64,000 nt of DNA, taken from Gammaproteobacteria bacterium. GTDB taxonomy: Bacteria > Pseudomonadota > Gammaproteobacteria > Thiohalomonadales > Thiohalomonadaceae. Every line of letters starts with the position of its first letter. Within the stretch, counting starts at the first letter, position 1. Under the pieces are notes generated by a model, which saw nothing but the letters and a program-made list of their open reading frames with translations, was not told where the DNA came from and made no database searches. Position numbers and translations under genes: made by a program. Positions 37,885 to 45,432 of the stretch are shown here, in pieces. The stretch lies in NCBI GenBank assembly GCA_026196575.1, contig JAPHSX010000001.1, positions 62,001 to 126,000 on the forward strand, read 5' to 3'.

Positions 37885-40740
37885 ATGACGGAACTGGATC
37901 TATCCACGGAGATTGACGCGGAGATCGACTTCAAGGCATTGAAGCAACGCTTCGTCATGCTCAATCAGGCGCGCCTGCAACACGCTCGTTCCGCCCTGAA
38001 GGAGCGGCAGGAGGGGTTTCTCGACCTGTTGCCACTGCTGTTTCACGTCAACCACCCGTTGTTGCCTGGCTACTCCTCCAAGTTCACCCCCTGCGGGGTG
38101 TGGGGCTACGAGCCGGAACGCAAGGTGCTAAACCACGCCAAGAGGCTGGCCCGGAGTTTCTCCTACAGCAAACCGACCGGCAAACAGTCGCCCCTCCTCG
38201 CGCTCTACTTTATGGGCAGCTCAGGCACCATTGGCCACTCCGAGGAGAGTGACTTCGATATCTGGCTCTGTCACGAGCCGAAGCTGGGCCCCGATCAACT
38301 GCTCAAGCTGCAACAGAAGGCCGACGGCATCGAGGCGTGGGCCGCCACCCTGGGGCTGGAGATCCACTTCTTTTTCATCAATCCCGAGCGCTTTCGCCAA
38401 GAGCCGCAAGGGGCGCAGGGGGCGCTCAGCAGCGAGAGCAGCGGCAGTGCGCAGCACAGCCTGCTCCTTGACGAGTTCTACCGCACCGGGGTGTTGCTGG
38501 AGGGGCAATATCCGCTATGGTGGCTGGTGCCACCGGGCTACGAGGCCGCCTACGAGCTCTATGTGGAGCAGCTGCACCGCAAGCGTTTTCTCTATGCCCG
38601 CGACACCATCGACTTTGGCGGCCTGGCACACATCCCGGCCGAGGAGTTTTTCGGCGCCGCACTGTGGCAACTCTCCAAGGGGATCGACTCCCCCTACAAG
38701 TCGATTCTCAAGCTGCTGTTAATCGAGAGCTACGCCCGCGAATACCCGGCGGTACAGCTGCTGAGCAAGCAGTTCAAACAGGCGATTTATGACGGCATTG
38801 TCGATCCGGAGCAGCTCGACCCCTACATCCTGATGCTGCGCAAGGTGAGTGACTACCTGCAGCACAATAACGAGCGCCAGCGTCTGGAGTTGGCGCGCCG
38901 CTGCTTCTATTTTAAGGCCGCCATCCCCCTTGGCACCGGGCTGGCGGCGCAACGTGCCGACTGGCGGCACGAGCTGTTGCTCACGCTGACCAAATCATGG
39001 GGCTGGACGCGTGCCGATTTGATGCTAATGGATGCACACAGCCAGTGGCGGGTACACCGTGTCCTGGAGGAGCGGCAGATCCTGTTTCAGGCCCTCACCA
39101 GCAGTTACCGCCTGCTCTCCGGCTTTGCGCGCAAATACGCCGGCCTCTCACTGATCAGTCAGGAGGATCTCACCACCCTGGGGCGTAAACTCTACACCGC
39201 CTTTGAGCGCAAGGCGGGCAAGATCGATATCATTACCCGCGGCATCGACGCCGAACTCAGCGAGCCGCAGGTGACCGTGGTGGAGATGATCAGCAACGAT
39301 GGGGAGAGTGGCTGGCAAGTCTACAACGGGGTGGTGACCCAGGAGAATTTGCGTCTGGAGACACCGATGAAGCGCACCCGCAGCCTCACCGAGCTGCTCG
39401 CCTGGTGCCACCTTAACGGCGTGACCGGCCCCAATTCGACCTTCGTGGTGTACAGTGGAAACAGCTGTCACACCACGCGCGAGGTGGAGACGCTGAGCAC
39501 ACGCATCGCACAGCGTTTTCCGGTAGCGATGCTGCAGAGTCACGACATGCGCGACTATGCCAGTGCCGCCGTATTGTTGCGTAGTGAGTTCTATGTCAAT
39601 ACCGGGGTACGCCTTTCGGAAAACATGCTAATGACCAAGAATATCGCGGCCATTGGCCACACGGATCCCTTCCACTTCGGCCATCAGGGCGGGAGTCTGG
39701 TGCTGGCGGTGGATCAGCTCTCGCTCAACAGCTGGCGCGAGGCGATCGCCTACCGCTTCACCGGTGACAACGCGGTGCTGGATGCACTCTGCAACTACCT
39801 GAAGTGGTACCCGCTGACGGCGCCGGAACCGCCGCCACAGCCCGACTTTTACAGTGGTGCCACGGCCCTGGGCAGTGCCGTGGCAAAACGGGTCGAAAAG
39901 TTGTTCCAGACGGTAATTGAGCACTTTTACGGCGACCCGGCACACCATGAAGATTGCTTCCTCGTCACTATCGGCAACAGCCACTACAGCTTTTATTTCG
40001 ATAACGGCGCGCCGCGCTACGAGGTGTTTTGCGGGCTGGCGGCACTCCTTGCCCACCTTGGCAAGCCGCGTGAGGGGTTTCTCAGCGTTGTCGCCGACAA
40101 ACGCTCATTGCGTGCGAGCTTTTTGCCGCTGCTCTATGAGCGCAACAAGCCGGGAGTGGTGCAATTTTTCTTCCATCCCCTGGGTGGTGATGCGGAGATC
40201 TTCGTGCTCGACGAAAAGGGGACGCTGTTTCATCAGCACACCCCCTTTTATGACGAGTCGACACTGCTCAACCACTTCTCGCGTTTCTTCGAATCGGTTA
40301 GCAATCGCGTCAACTTCATGCTGCAGGAGGGGCAGGCCGGGGGCGGCATCAAGGGGGTGGAGTTCTATCGCATCAGCAGTGACGCCATTGGCCGGCGACG
40401 GGCGAAGATGGTGGCGCCGGAGTTTTATCAACAGAACAAAAGTTACTTTAGCCTGCAGGTAATTGTGGAGCAGAACGACAGCGGCCAGTCAATCTTTACC
40501 CTCTACTGCGACGGCAAGGAGTTCTCGACCCTGGAACACGGCACGGAGCTGTTCAATACCGTGGTCCAGCATGTACTGGTGTTGCGCAATAGCGGACAGC
40601 GTTATCCCATCTACATTACCGACATCAGCCTCGATCGTTTAGTGGTCGGCGAGGAGAATGTGAACAAGATGCAGAGCAGCCATTTTCTCAACTATAAACG
40701 GCGCATCGAGGAGCAGTTGAACCGCTCGATGAAGGGTTAG
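37885..40740 (+). CDS. cyaA: Class I adenylate cyclase CyaA
   Basis: CyaA makes cAMP from ATP in the cytoplasm, the signal for CRP. The 951-residue protein has the class I catalytic motif with GSSGTIGHSEESDFDIWLCH at about 111-130, where Asp123 and Asp125 are the metal ligands of the nucleotidyltransferase fold, followed by the long regulatory C-terminal half. GGAG precedes the ATG. It is about 100 residues longer than the E. coli enzyme. It ends three bases from the convergent DUF302 gene. A second, unrelated class III cyclase is encoded about 10 kb away. Confidence 0.95.
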   Translation: MTELDLSTEIDAEIDFKALKQRFVMLNQARLQHARSALKERQEGFLDLLPLLFHVNHPLLPGYSSKFTPCGVWGYEPERKVLNHAKRLARSFSYSKPTGKQSPLLALYFMGSSGTIGHSEESDFDIWLCHEPKLGPDQLLKLQQKADGIEAWAATLGLEIHFFFINPERFRQEPQGAQGALSSESSGSAQHSLLLDEFYRTGVLLEGQYPLWWLVPPGYEAAYELYVEQLHRKRFLYARDTIDFGGLAHIPAEEFFGAALWQLSKGIDSPYKSILKLLLIESYAREYPAVQLLSKQFKQAIYDGIVDPEQLDPYILMLRKVSDYLQHNNERQRLELARRCFYFKAAIPLGTGLAAQRADWRHELLLTLTKSWGWTRADLMLMDAHSQWRVHRVLEERQILFQALTSSYRLLSGFARKYAGLSLISQEDLTTLGRKLYTAFERKAGKIDIITRGIDAELSEPQVTVVEMISNDGESGWQVYNGVVTQENLRLETPMKRTRSLTELLAWCHLNGVTGPNSTFVVYSGNSCHTTREVETLSTRIAQRFPVAMLQSHDMRDYASAAVLLRSEFYVNTGVRLSENMLMTKNIAAIGHTDPFHFGHQGGSLVLAVDQLSLNSWREAIAYRFTGDNAVLDALCNYLKWYPLTAPEPPPQPDFYSGATALGSAVAKRVEKLFQTVIEHFYGDPAHHEDCFLVTIGNSHYSFYFDNGAPRYEVFCGLAALLAHLGKPREGFLSVVADKRSLRASFLPLLYERNKPGVVQFFFHPLGGDAEIFVLDEKGTLFHQHTPFYDESTLLNHFSRFFESVSNRVNFMLQEGQAGGGIKGVEFYRISSDAIGRRRAKMVAPEFYQQNKSYFSLQVIVEQNDSGQSIFTLYCDGKEFSTLEHGTELFNTVVQHVLVLRNSGQRYPIYITDISLDRLVVGEENVNKMQSSHFLNYKRRIEEQLNRSMKG

Positions 40741-40743
40741 GTA

Positions 40744-41199
40744 CTATTCACGCAGCGCATCAAAAATGGCAATGATGTCACGGCGCCACTGCATCGCCTG
40801 CTGGCGAAATGGCTCGTCCGGGGCGAGGGTGGTGAGCAGCTCCGGATCGAAGGTGGTGAGCAGGGTCTCCTCCTGCTCGGCGAACAGGGTGATCTTCAGC
40901 GGCAGGTAGGGGATGAGCTGCGGGTGACGTGCACTCAACCGACGTACCTCCTCCGGCTTGCCAAAGAAGACGATGCGATATTTATCGGTGGCAAAGCCGC
41001 TGCCGGTCAGTCCGATATCGACCCTCTGCACCCGCGAAACGGTGTAACCGTGCGCCACAATGGCCCCTTGCAGCGCCAGCATGGTCTCGGGAAAACCCTG
41101 CAGTGAACGCATCATCAGCAGCCGATCGTTACCGGCCTGCAACGGGGCGCTGCCGGCCAGCAGCAGCAACAGCGCCAGTGCCGTGCGCAACCACTTCAT
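40744..41199 (-). CDS. Secreted DUF302 protein
   Basis: A 151-residue periplasmic protein with signal peptide (about 1-22, LALLLLLAGSAPLQA) and a DUF302 domain over the rest. DUF302 is a small dimeric fold of unknown biochemical role, frequent near cytochromes and sulfur genes. No cysteine or haem motif is present in the mature part. The ATG at 41199 overlaps the stop of the upstream cytochrome-DUF302 gene by four bases, so the two are co-translated and may form a complex through their DUF302 units. Confidence 0.82.
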   Translation of the reverse strand: MKWLRTALALLLLLAGSAPLQAGNDRLLMMRSLQGFPETMLALQGAIVAHGYTVSRVQRVDIGLTGSGFATDKYRIVFFGKPEEVRRLSARHPQLIPYLPLKITLFAEQEETLLTTFDPELLTTLAPDEPFRQQAMQWRRDIIAIFDALRE

Positions 41200-42245
41200 A
41201 GTGACGCCTCCTCCATGATCTCCGCATAGATGTTGAACATTTGCGTGCAGGCCTGATCCAGTTCGGCATTGTTGTAGACGCGGCTCAGGTAGCGCGGGTT
41301 GATCGCCATCATGTGTACCCCGTCCGGCTCCTCCACCACGGTGATGCGACACGGCATGAACAGACCGATGCGCGGGTCGAGATTGAGCGCCTGGTTGATA
41401 AAGTTGAAGTTGCAGAAGTAGACCACCACCTGTTTTTTGTTCTGTTCGGCCTCGGGAAAGAACCCGTCCTCCAGGTTCTGCACGCGAATGATGCGGAAGT
41501 TTTTGCCGAGCGCCGCCCGCTTGATGTTCTCCACCGTCTCCTCCAGGGAGTAGTCAGAGTCGAGCATCATCACCGGCTCCTCCACCTCGGCGAAGTGCCA
41601 GCGGATTGGGGTCTGCTCGAAGCTGCGCACATAGGTGACGATGTCGTCGATATTCTGCTCGTTAAGCCCCAGAGTGAGGAAGGAGCGCATCGGTGTGCCG
41701 ACCCGCCCCTCCATCAGGGTGCGTTTGATCATCGCGTCACTGGCCGCCTTGAGAAAGCCGGCATTGTTCAGCGCCGGGGGCATGATCGGCAGTTCGCGCG
41801 GGCGCGAGAAGGTGACCCCGGTGCCGTGTCCCCCCTCACCATTCTCGCCGTGACAACTGGCGCAATAACCGCCATAGAGCAGCTTGCCGCGCGCCGCATC
41901 CCCCTCTACCGGCGCGTACGCCGGGCTTGGCGGTGGGGGAATATCGGCAACCCAGCCGCGCAGGTGGGTGATGATAGCCTGCACCTGCTCATCGCTCAGC
42001 GAGGGGTGTGCCGGCATGATGCGCCCGGGGCGCCCCTCGCGAATGGTGGTCGAGAGGAAGGCGTCATCCACCGCATGGAGAAAGGCCGGCAGCGCCAGCG
42101 GCACCCCCACCCCGCCGCTGCCGTTGATGCCGTGACAGGCCGAACAGTTGAGCTCGTAGAGGCGCGCCCCCTCGTCCGGCGCCGCCCAAAGGGTGCCACT
42201 ACCCAACAGAGTCAGGAAAAAACCTGCCGCTACCGCCTTGAACAT
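41196..42245 (-). CDS. Dihaem cytochrome c fused to a DUF302 domain
   Basis: A 349-residue periplasmic electron carrier. After a signal peptide (1-21) come two class I cytochrome c domains with haem motifs CSACH (34-38) and CASCH (128-132); methionine ligands are likely in RIMPAHPS and TPMRSF. The C-terminal part (about 220-345) is a DUF302 domain with FCNFNFINQALNLDPRIGLFMPC, where DUF302 domains carry their conserved core. It heads a two-gene operon behind a perfect FNR-type box, so expression is probably raised at low oxygen. The redox partner is unknown. Confidence 0.88.
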   Translation of the reverse strand: MFKAVAAGFFLTLLGSGTLWAAPDEGARLYELNCSACHGINGSGGVGVPLALPAFLHAVDDAFLSTTIREGRPGRIMPAHPSLSDEQVQAIITHLRGWVADIPPPPSPAYAPVEGDAARGKLLYGGYCASCHGENGEGGHGTGVTFSRPRELPIMPPALNNAGFLKAASDAMIKRTLMEGRVGTPMRSFLTLGLNEQNIDDIVTYVRSFEQTPIRWHFAEVEEPVMMLDSDYSLEETVENIKRAALGKNFRIIRVQNLEDGFFPEAEQNKKQVVVYFCNFNFINQALNLDPRIGLFMPCRITVVEEPDGVHMMAINPRYLSRVYNNAELDQACTQMFNIYAEIMEEASL

Positions 42246-42275
42246 ATCGCCAACCCGAAGAAGAGGAACACCGGA

Positions 42276-42281
42276 ATATTA
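42276..42281 (-). promoter_or_regulatory. -10 of the FNR-type promoter
   Basis: TAATAT on the minus strand lies 31 bases (centre to centre) from the FNR-type box, the spacing of a class II FNR-activated promoter with the box near -41.5. Confidence 0.45.
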
Positions 42282-42302
42282 GCAACATATAATAAACTAA
42301 CG

Positions 42303-42316
42303 TTGATGCAAATCAA
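42303..42316. promoter_or_regulatory. Perfect FNR-type box
   Basis: TTGATGCAAATCAA matches the FNR/Anr consensus TTGAT-N4-ATCAA at all ten defined bases. It lies 57 bases before the start codon of the dihaem cytochrome-DUF302 gene and about -41.5 from the start point predicted by the -10 at 42276-42281. Confidence 0.75.
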
Positions 42317-42445
42317 TAAGAAGTCGCCCTTGGGGCGAGGGCATTTTATCTCTCCGCACGTTGTGCCACACGTTACCACCCGCGCGCCATACCAACCACG
42401 GAACCATCACGGCTTTGGCGATAGTGGTTGATTTGCCCAGTCGAA

Positions 42446-42470
42446 CCCCCTCTCCCTGAAGGAGAAGGGG
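42446..42470 (-). terminator. Hairpin after the DsrC/TusE-like gene
   Basis: A 10-bp stem with one mismatch (CCCCCTCTCC with GGAGAAGGGG) and loop CTGAA lies 32 bases beyond the DsrC-like stop. It lacks a T-run. It may mark the transcript end or be a dispersed palindrome. Confidence 0.4.
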
Positions 42471-42502
42471 CAAGGCACAGGGACAAGGGTGCCGGCTGGC
42501 GG

Positions 42503-42796
42503 CTACACGCAGCCGGTCGGCTTGGGCAGGCCACCGTACTTGGTGATGGGCTTCATTGGGCCGGTCATCCAGAGCTGGAACACCGCCTTCTGCTCGGCCC
42601 CCAGATATTTGGTGAATTTGCGAATGGGCGGCACCACGCTGTGCTCGTCATAGTACTCACGGGCCTTGAGGATCTGCTCCCACCTCTCACCGCCCAGCTC
42701 GTACCCATCGGCCTCGGCCATGGCGCGGGCGATCGCCGGGGTCCAGTCATGCATATTGGTCAGATAACCATCACCGTCACGATTTGGAAGTTCCAT
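42503..42796 (-). CDS. DsrC/TusE-like sulfur carrier with a single cysteine
   Basis: A 97-residue cytoplasmic protein of the DsrC/TusE family, which carries sulfur as a persulfide on a penultimate cysteine for tRNA thiolation or dissimilatory sulfur metabolism. It has DGYLTNMHDW near the start and ends GGLPKPTGCV, keeping this cysteine. The second DsrC cysteine, 11 residues earlier, is replaced by Thr, so it cannot form the DsrC trisulfide and resembles TusE or regulatory one-cysteine homologues. The ATG at 42796 follows AAGGGG. It is transcribed alone from a strong promoter. Confidence 0.83.
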   Translation of the reverse strand: MELPNRDGDGYLTNMHDWTPAIARAMAEADGYELGGERWEQILKAREYYDEHSVVPPIRKFTKYLGAEQKAVFQLWMTGPMKPITKYGGLPKPTGCV

Positions 42797-42880
42797 TTTT
42801 ACTACCCCTTTAGCTGGCGGCCACGCTGGCGGATTGGCTCTCACCGCGCTGGCCACAATAACCTAGTGAACGCGTAAAGA

Positions 42881-42909
42881 ATTACACTATGACCAAGCAT
42901 TAATGTCAA
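42881..42909 (-). promoter_or_regulatory. Strong sigma-70 promoter for the DsrC/TusE-like gene
   Basis: On the minus strand TTGACA (42909-42904), a 17-base spacer and TGTAAT (42886-42881) give a near-consensus promoter. Transcription from about 42874 leaves a leader of about 78 bases before the ATG. Confidence 0.72.
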
Positions 42910-42996
42910 GTATTGGCCTGGGGTGATTTTTCCCGCCATTTCGCTGCTTATCTAAAAAGGGTGTTGCCGCCGAGCGGCGCGGGGCAAAATGGCGCC

Positions 42997-43215
42997 ATGT
43001 TTGAGAAACAAGACCTGCTGAAATTGGCCAACCAGCCGATGCCCTTTGGCAAATACCAGGGCAAGGTGCTGATCGACCTGCCGGAGGAGTACCTGCTCTG
43101 GTTCGCCCGCAAGGGCTTTCCAACGGGGGAGCTGGGGCGCCTGCTGCAGCTGGCGCTGGAGATCCGCATTAACGGGCTGGAGGGGGTGATCATGCCGCTG
43201 AAACGTCAACGGTAA
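42997..43215 (+). CDS. DUF3820 family protein
   Basis: A 72-residue small protein matching DUF3820, a family found in many proteobacteria with no proven function. The conserved core MPFGKYQGKVLIDLPEEYLL is visible at about 15-34, followed by WFARKGFP and LQLALEIRING. Some relatives are fused to or found beside exonuclease-like proteins. The ATG at 42997 gives the conserved start; the longer frame upstream is not conserved in character. It converges with the next minus-strand gene 17 bases away. Confidence 0.85.
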   Translation: MFEKQDLLKLANQPMPFGKYQGKVLIDLPEEYLLWFARKGFPTGELGRLLQLALEIRINGLEGVIMPLKRQR

Positions 43216-43232
43216 CGCATAAACTATCCCCT

Positions 43233-44030
43233 TTACCTCTGCGCGGCGAGACCTTGCCGCAACCTCTGTAGCCCGGCATTCTGCTCCGCCTCCTTTACTG
43301 CCCGCCGGTAGAAGCCGCGCAGGCTCCCCTTGAGGTGGGGCAGCACCTCGCGATCGGGGATCCCCTTGAGTGCACAGAAGATGGCCAGGGCGTAGGTCAT
43401 GTCGTGCTGTGAGAGAAAGCTCTGGCGGTCAACCGGGGCCGGGGCACAACTGCCGCAGCGCGGGATACGCACGTTAAAGGCGCTGTTGGCCATTAGCAGG
43501 CCGAAACCGAGAAAGGTGGCCACCACCTCGGTGACGTGGGGCCAGTTCTCCTCGCCGCCGGGCGGTGGCTCACCTGCCATGGTGCCCAGATAGTGGGCAA
43601 AGGTGTGGGCAAAGCTGGCGATCATCGCCTCGGGGTTGTTGATGAGCGCCGGGTCGTAGAGGATCGGCAGGCGCTCGGCCGCCGCCACCTGTTCCGCCAC
43701 CGCCGCCGTACCGCTGCGTAGCGGCCCCGCCAGCCGCAGCCGTGGCGCCTCCTCCAGCTGGCATTGGCGCCCGTCGAGCAGCCGTGTCGGCCAGTGGGCG
43801 ATGCCCGCGTAGCCCTTTACCCGCTCGCAGATGAGCGCCGCCATCCCCTCAACGCTATCGACACGGCCGGGAAAGAAGCGATCGTTGGGCTGCACCAGCA
43901 GCGTGTGGTCGCGAAACACGGCGGCATCGAAGTTACGCAGCGCCCAGCCGTAGGTGTCGATGAGCCACTGCACCGACTGCGCGTCGAGCAGCGGCTCCCG
44001 GCTGAAGAACCTGGCGAACAGGCCAGCCAT
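43233..44030 (-). CDS. Protein of unknown function, second gene of a two-gene operon
   Basis: A 265-residue protein I do not recognise. No signal peptide or transmembrane helix is obvious. It contains VQPNDRFFPGRVDSVEGMAA near 47-66, a histidine-bearing helix SFAHTFAHYLGTMAGEP near 140, a helix ATFLGFGLLMANSAFN, and a cysteine pair in IPRCGSCAP, which could bind metal together with the histidines. The ATG at 44030 is seven bases after the upstream partner's stop, so both genes are one unit. The longer frame beginning at 44246 lies inside the partner gene and is rejected. Confidence 0.75.
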   Translation of the reverse strand: MAGLFARFFSREPLLDAQSVQWLIDTYGWALRNFDAAVFRDHTLLVQPNDRFFPGRVDSVEGMAALICERVKGYAGIAHWPTRLLDGRQCQLEEAPRLRLAGPLRSGTAAVAEQVAAAERLPILYDPALINNPEAMIASFAHTFAHYLGTMAGEPPPGGEENWPHVTEVVATFLGFGLLMANSAFNVRIPRCGSCAPAPVDRQSFLSQHDMTYALAIFCALKGIPDREVLPHLKGSLRGFYRRAVKEAEQNAGLQRLRQGLAAQR

Positions 44031-44037
44031 CCGGCGT

Positions 44038-45201
44038 CTACTCCGCGCCCCAGTGCGCGGTGGCGATCCCCTCACCCAGGTCCGCCTCCACCAGGCGGCG
44101 GCGCACCTCCAGCAGTTTGTTGAGCAGCGCCGGTTCGCTCTGCTCGTAGGCAGCGGCATCGGGGGTGCGCTTGACCACCACCCCGAGCAGCTCGGTGATC
44201 GCATTACCGATAGAGTTCTGGCTGATGGTGACGATGAGCTTGCCATGGTCGTTGCGGTAGATCAGCTGCTTGAAGGCGGGCTGCCAGCGCAGGCCGTTGG
44301 CGTAGGCGGGGTCGACGATGCAGCGCTCGCGCACCATCTTCGCCGCCTTGAGAAAGTCGTTATTGAAGAGCAGCTTCTCCTCGACCAGCTCGGGAAAATA
44401 GCTCTCCCTCGGCAGCGGTGCATTGCGCGTGGAGACCTGGGTGAAGAAGGTGCGGTAGAAGTCGATAAAGCCCTGCAGGATGATGTCGTACTCCTTCCAG
44501 AAACGCACCTCCTTGAGTGACTCGGCGCCGCCGGTGATCTCCCAGGCGGGCAACCCCTGCGGATAGCCGGTGAGCTCGATGCGACAGGTACCGTCGTTGC
44601 AGGGGCGGAGGATCTGCAGGTCGAGGCGGTCGAAGAAGGCGCGGTAGACCTCGCGCATGTGCGCCTGAAACAGCGAGTGTTGGCCGCCGTCGGTCAGATT
44701 GGGGTTGTTGCTGTCGGCCAGCGGCGCGGCGCGCAGCTGCTGCTTGTCAAAGACGATAAAGTGGTTGTGCAACATGCGGATGCTGGGTACCCCCGGCGAG
44801 GTGAGGGGCCAGGTGGCATCGAGGCTCGCCTCGCCGGCCAGCACCAGCGCCTCGGCCGGGTCGGGGTACTGCTCCAGCATGTACTCGATAATGATCTGGT
44901 TCATGCGGTTCCAGACGTGCTTCACGTTGTCCGGCACCTGGGTGCGGCGCACCGGGCGGCCCAGCGGATTGAGGATGGTCTTGGAGGTGTTGTAGATGAT
45001 GGAGCAGTCGAACTCATTGGAGTGACCCAGCGCCTTGCGATAGAGCAGCAGGTCCTCCGGATTGCGCAACAGGCCGTTGTTATAGGTCAGGTCGTTGAGG
45101 TTTTCGGTGGAGTTGAAGAATTCGTTGGGTTTCATCCCCTCCGGTACATCGAGCGGAATGGGGCGAAAGGGGTTGATGATCTCGCGTGGCCCTGACTGCA
45201 T
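44038..45201 (-). CDS. Protein of unknown function, first gene of a two-gene operon
   Basis: A 387-residue soluble protein I do not recognise. It opens with GPREIINPFRPIPLDVPEGM, has NSTENLNDLTYNNGLLRNPE, a segment MLHNHFIVFDK near 144-154 that faintly recalls histidine motifs of HIT/GalT hydrolases, and ILRPCNDGTCRIEL with two close cysteines. Composition is that of a folded globular enzyme. The ribosome site GAGGA precedes ATG 45201, and a TATAAA -10-like element lies at 45220-45225 (minus). The stop is seven bases before the 265-residue partner gene. Confidence 0.75.
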   Translation of the reverse strand: MQSGPREIINPFRPIPLDVPEGMKPNEFFNSTENLNDLTYNNGLLRNPEDLLLYRKALGHSNEFDCSIIYNTSKTILNPLGRPVRRTQVPDNVKHVWNRMNQIIIEYMLEQYPDPAEALVLAGEASLDATWPLTSPGVPSIRMLHNHFIVFDKQQLRAAPLADSNNPNLTDGGQHSLFQAHMREVYRAFFDRLDLQILRPCNDGTCRIELTGYPQGLPAWEITGGAESLKEVRFWKEYDIILQGFIDFYRTFFTQVSTRNAPLPRESYFPELVEEKLLFNNDFLKAAKMVRERCIVDPAYANGLRWQPAFKQLIYRNDHGKLIVTISQNSIGNAITELLGVVVKRTPDAAAYEQSEPALLNKLLEVRRRLVEADLGEGIATAHWGAE

Positions 45202-45432
45202 GGTCTAATCCTCGGAAATTTTATATCCGTATAAGCTATTGAAATGACAGTGATAAACAGCAAGGCCGCCACCATATCACCTTCCTGGCCGAAGGGGTAA
45301 CAGACTCTGCGCCAACGGGAAGGGGGAGGGGAAGGCGTGGGCGAAAATGGCCTGCAAAGGCAAGCCAGTTGGCCACTTGCATTCTATACTTGGCAGATGT
45401 CACAGCCCGTTATCTCAGTCACCCCTGCAACC

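Noticed and set aside
44740-44772. HNHFIVF in the 387-residue protein as a HIT hydrolase motif
   Set aside because: The HIT pattern H-x-H-x-H is not complete and no other HIT feature was found, so no function was assigned.
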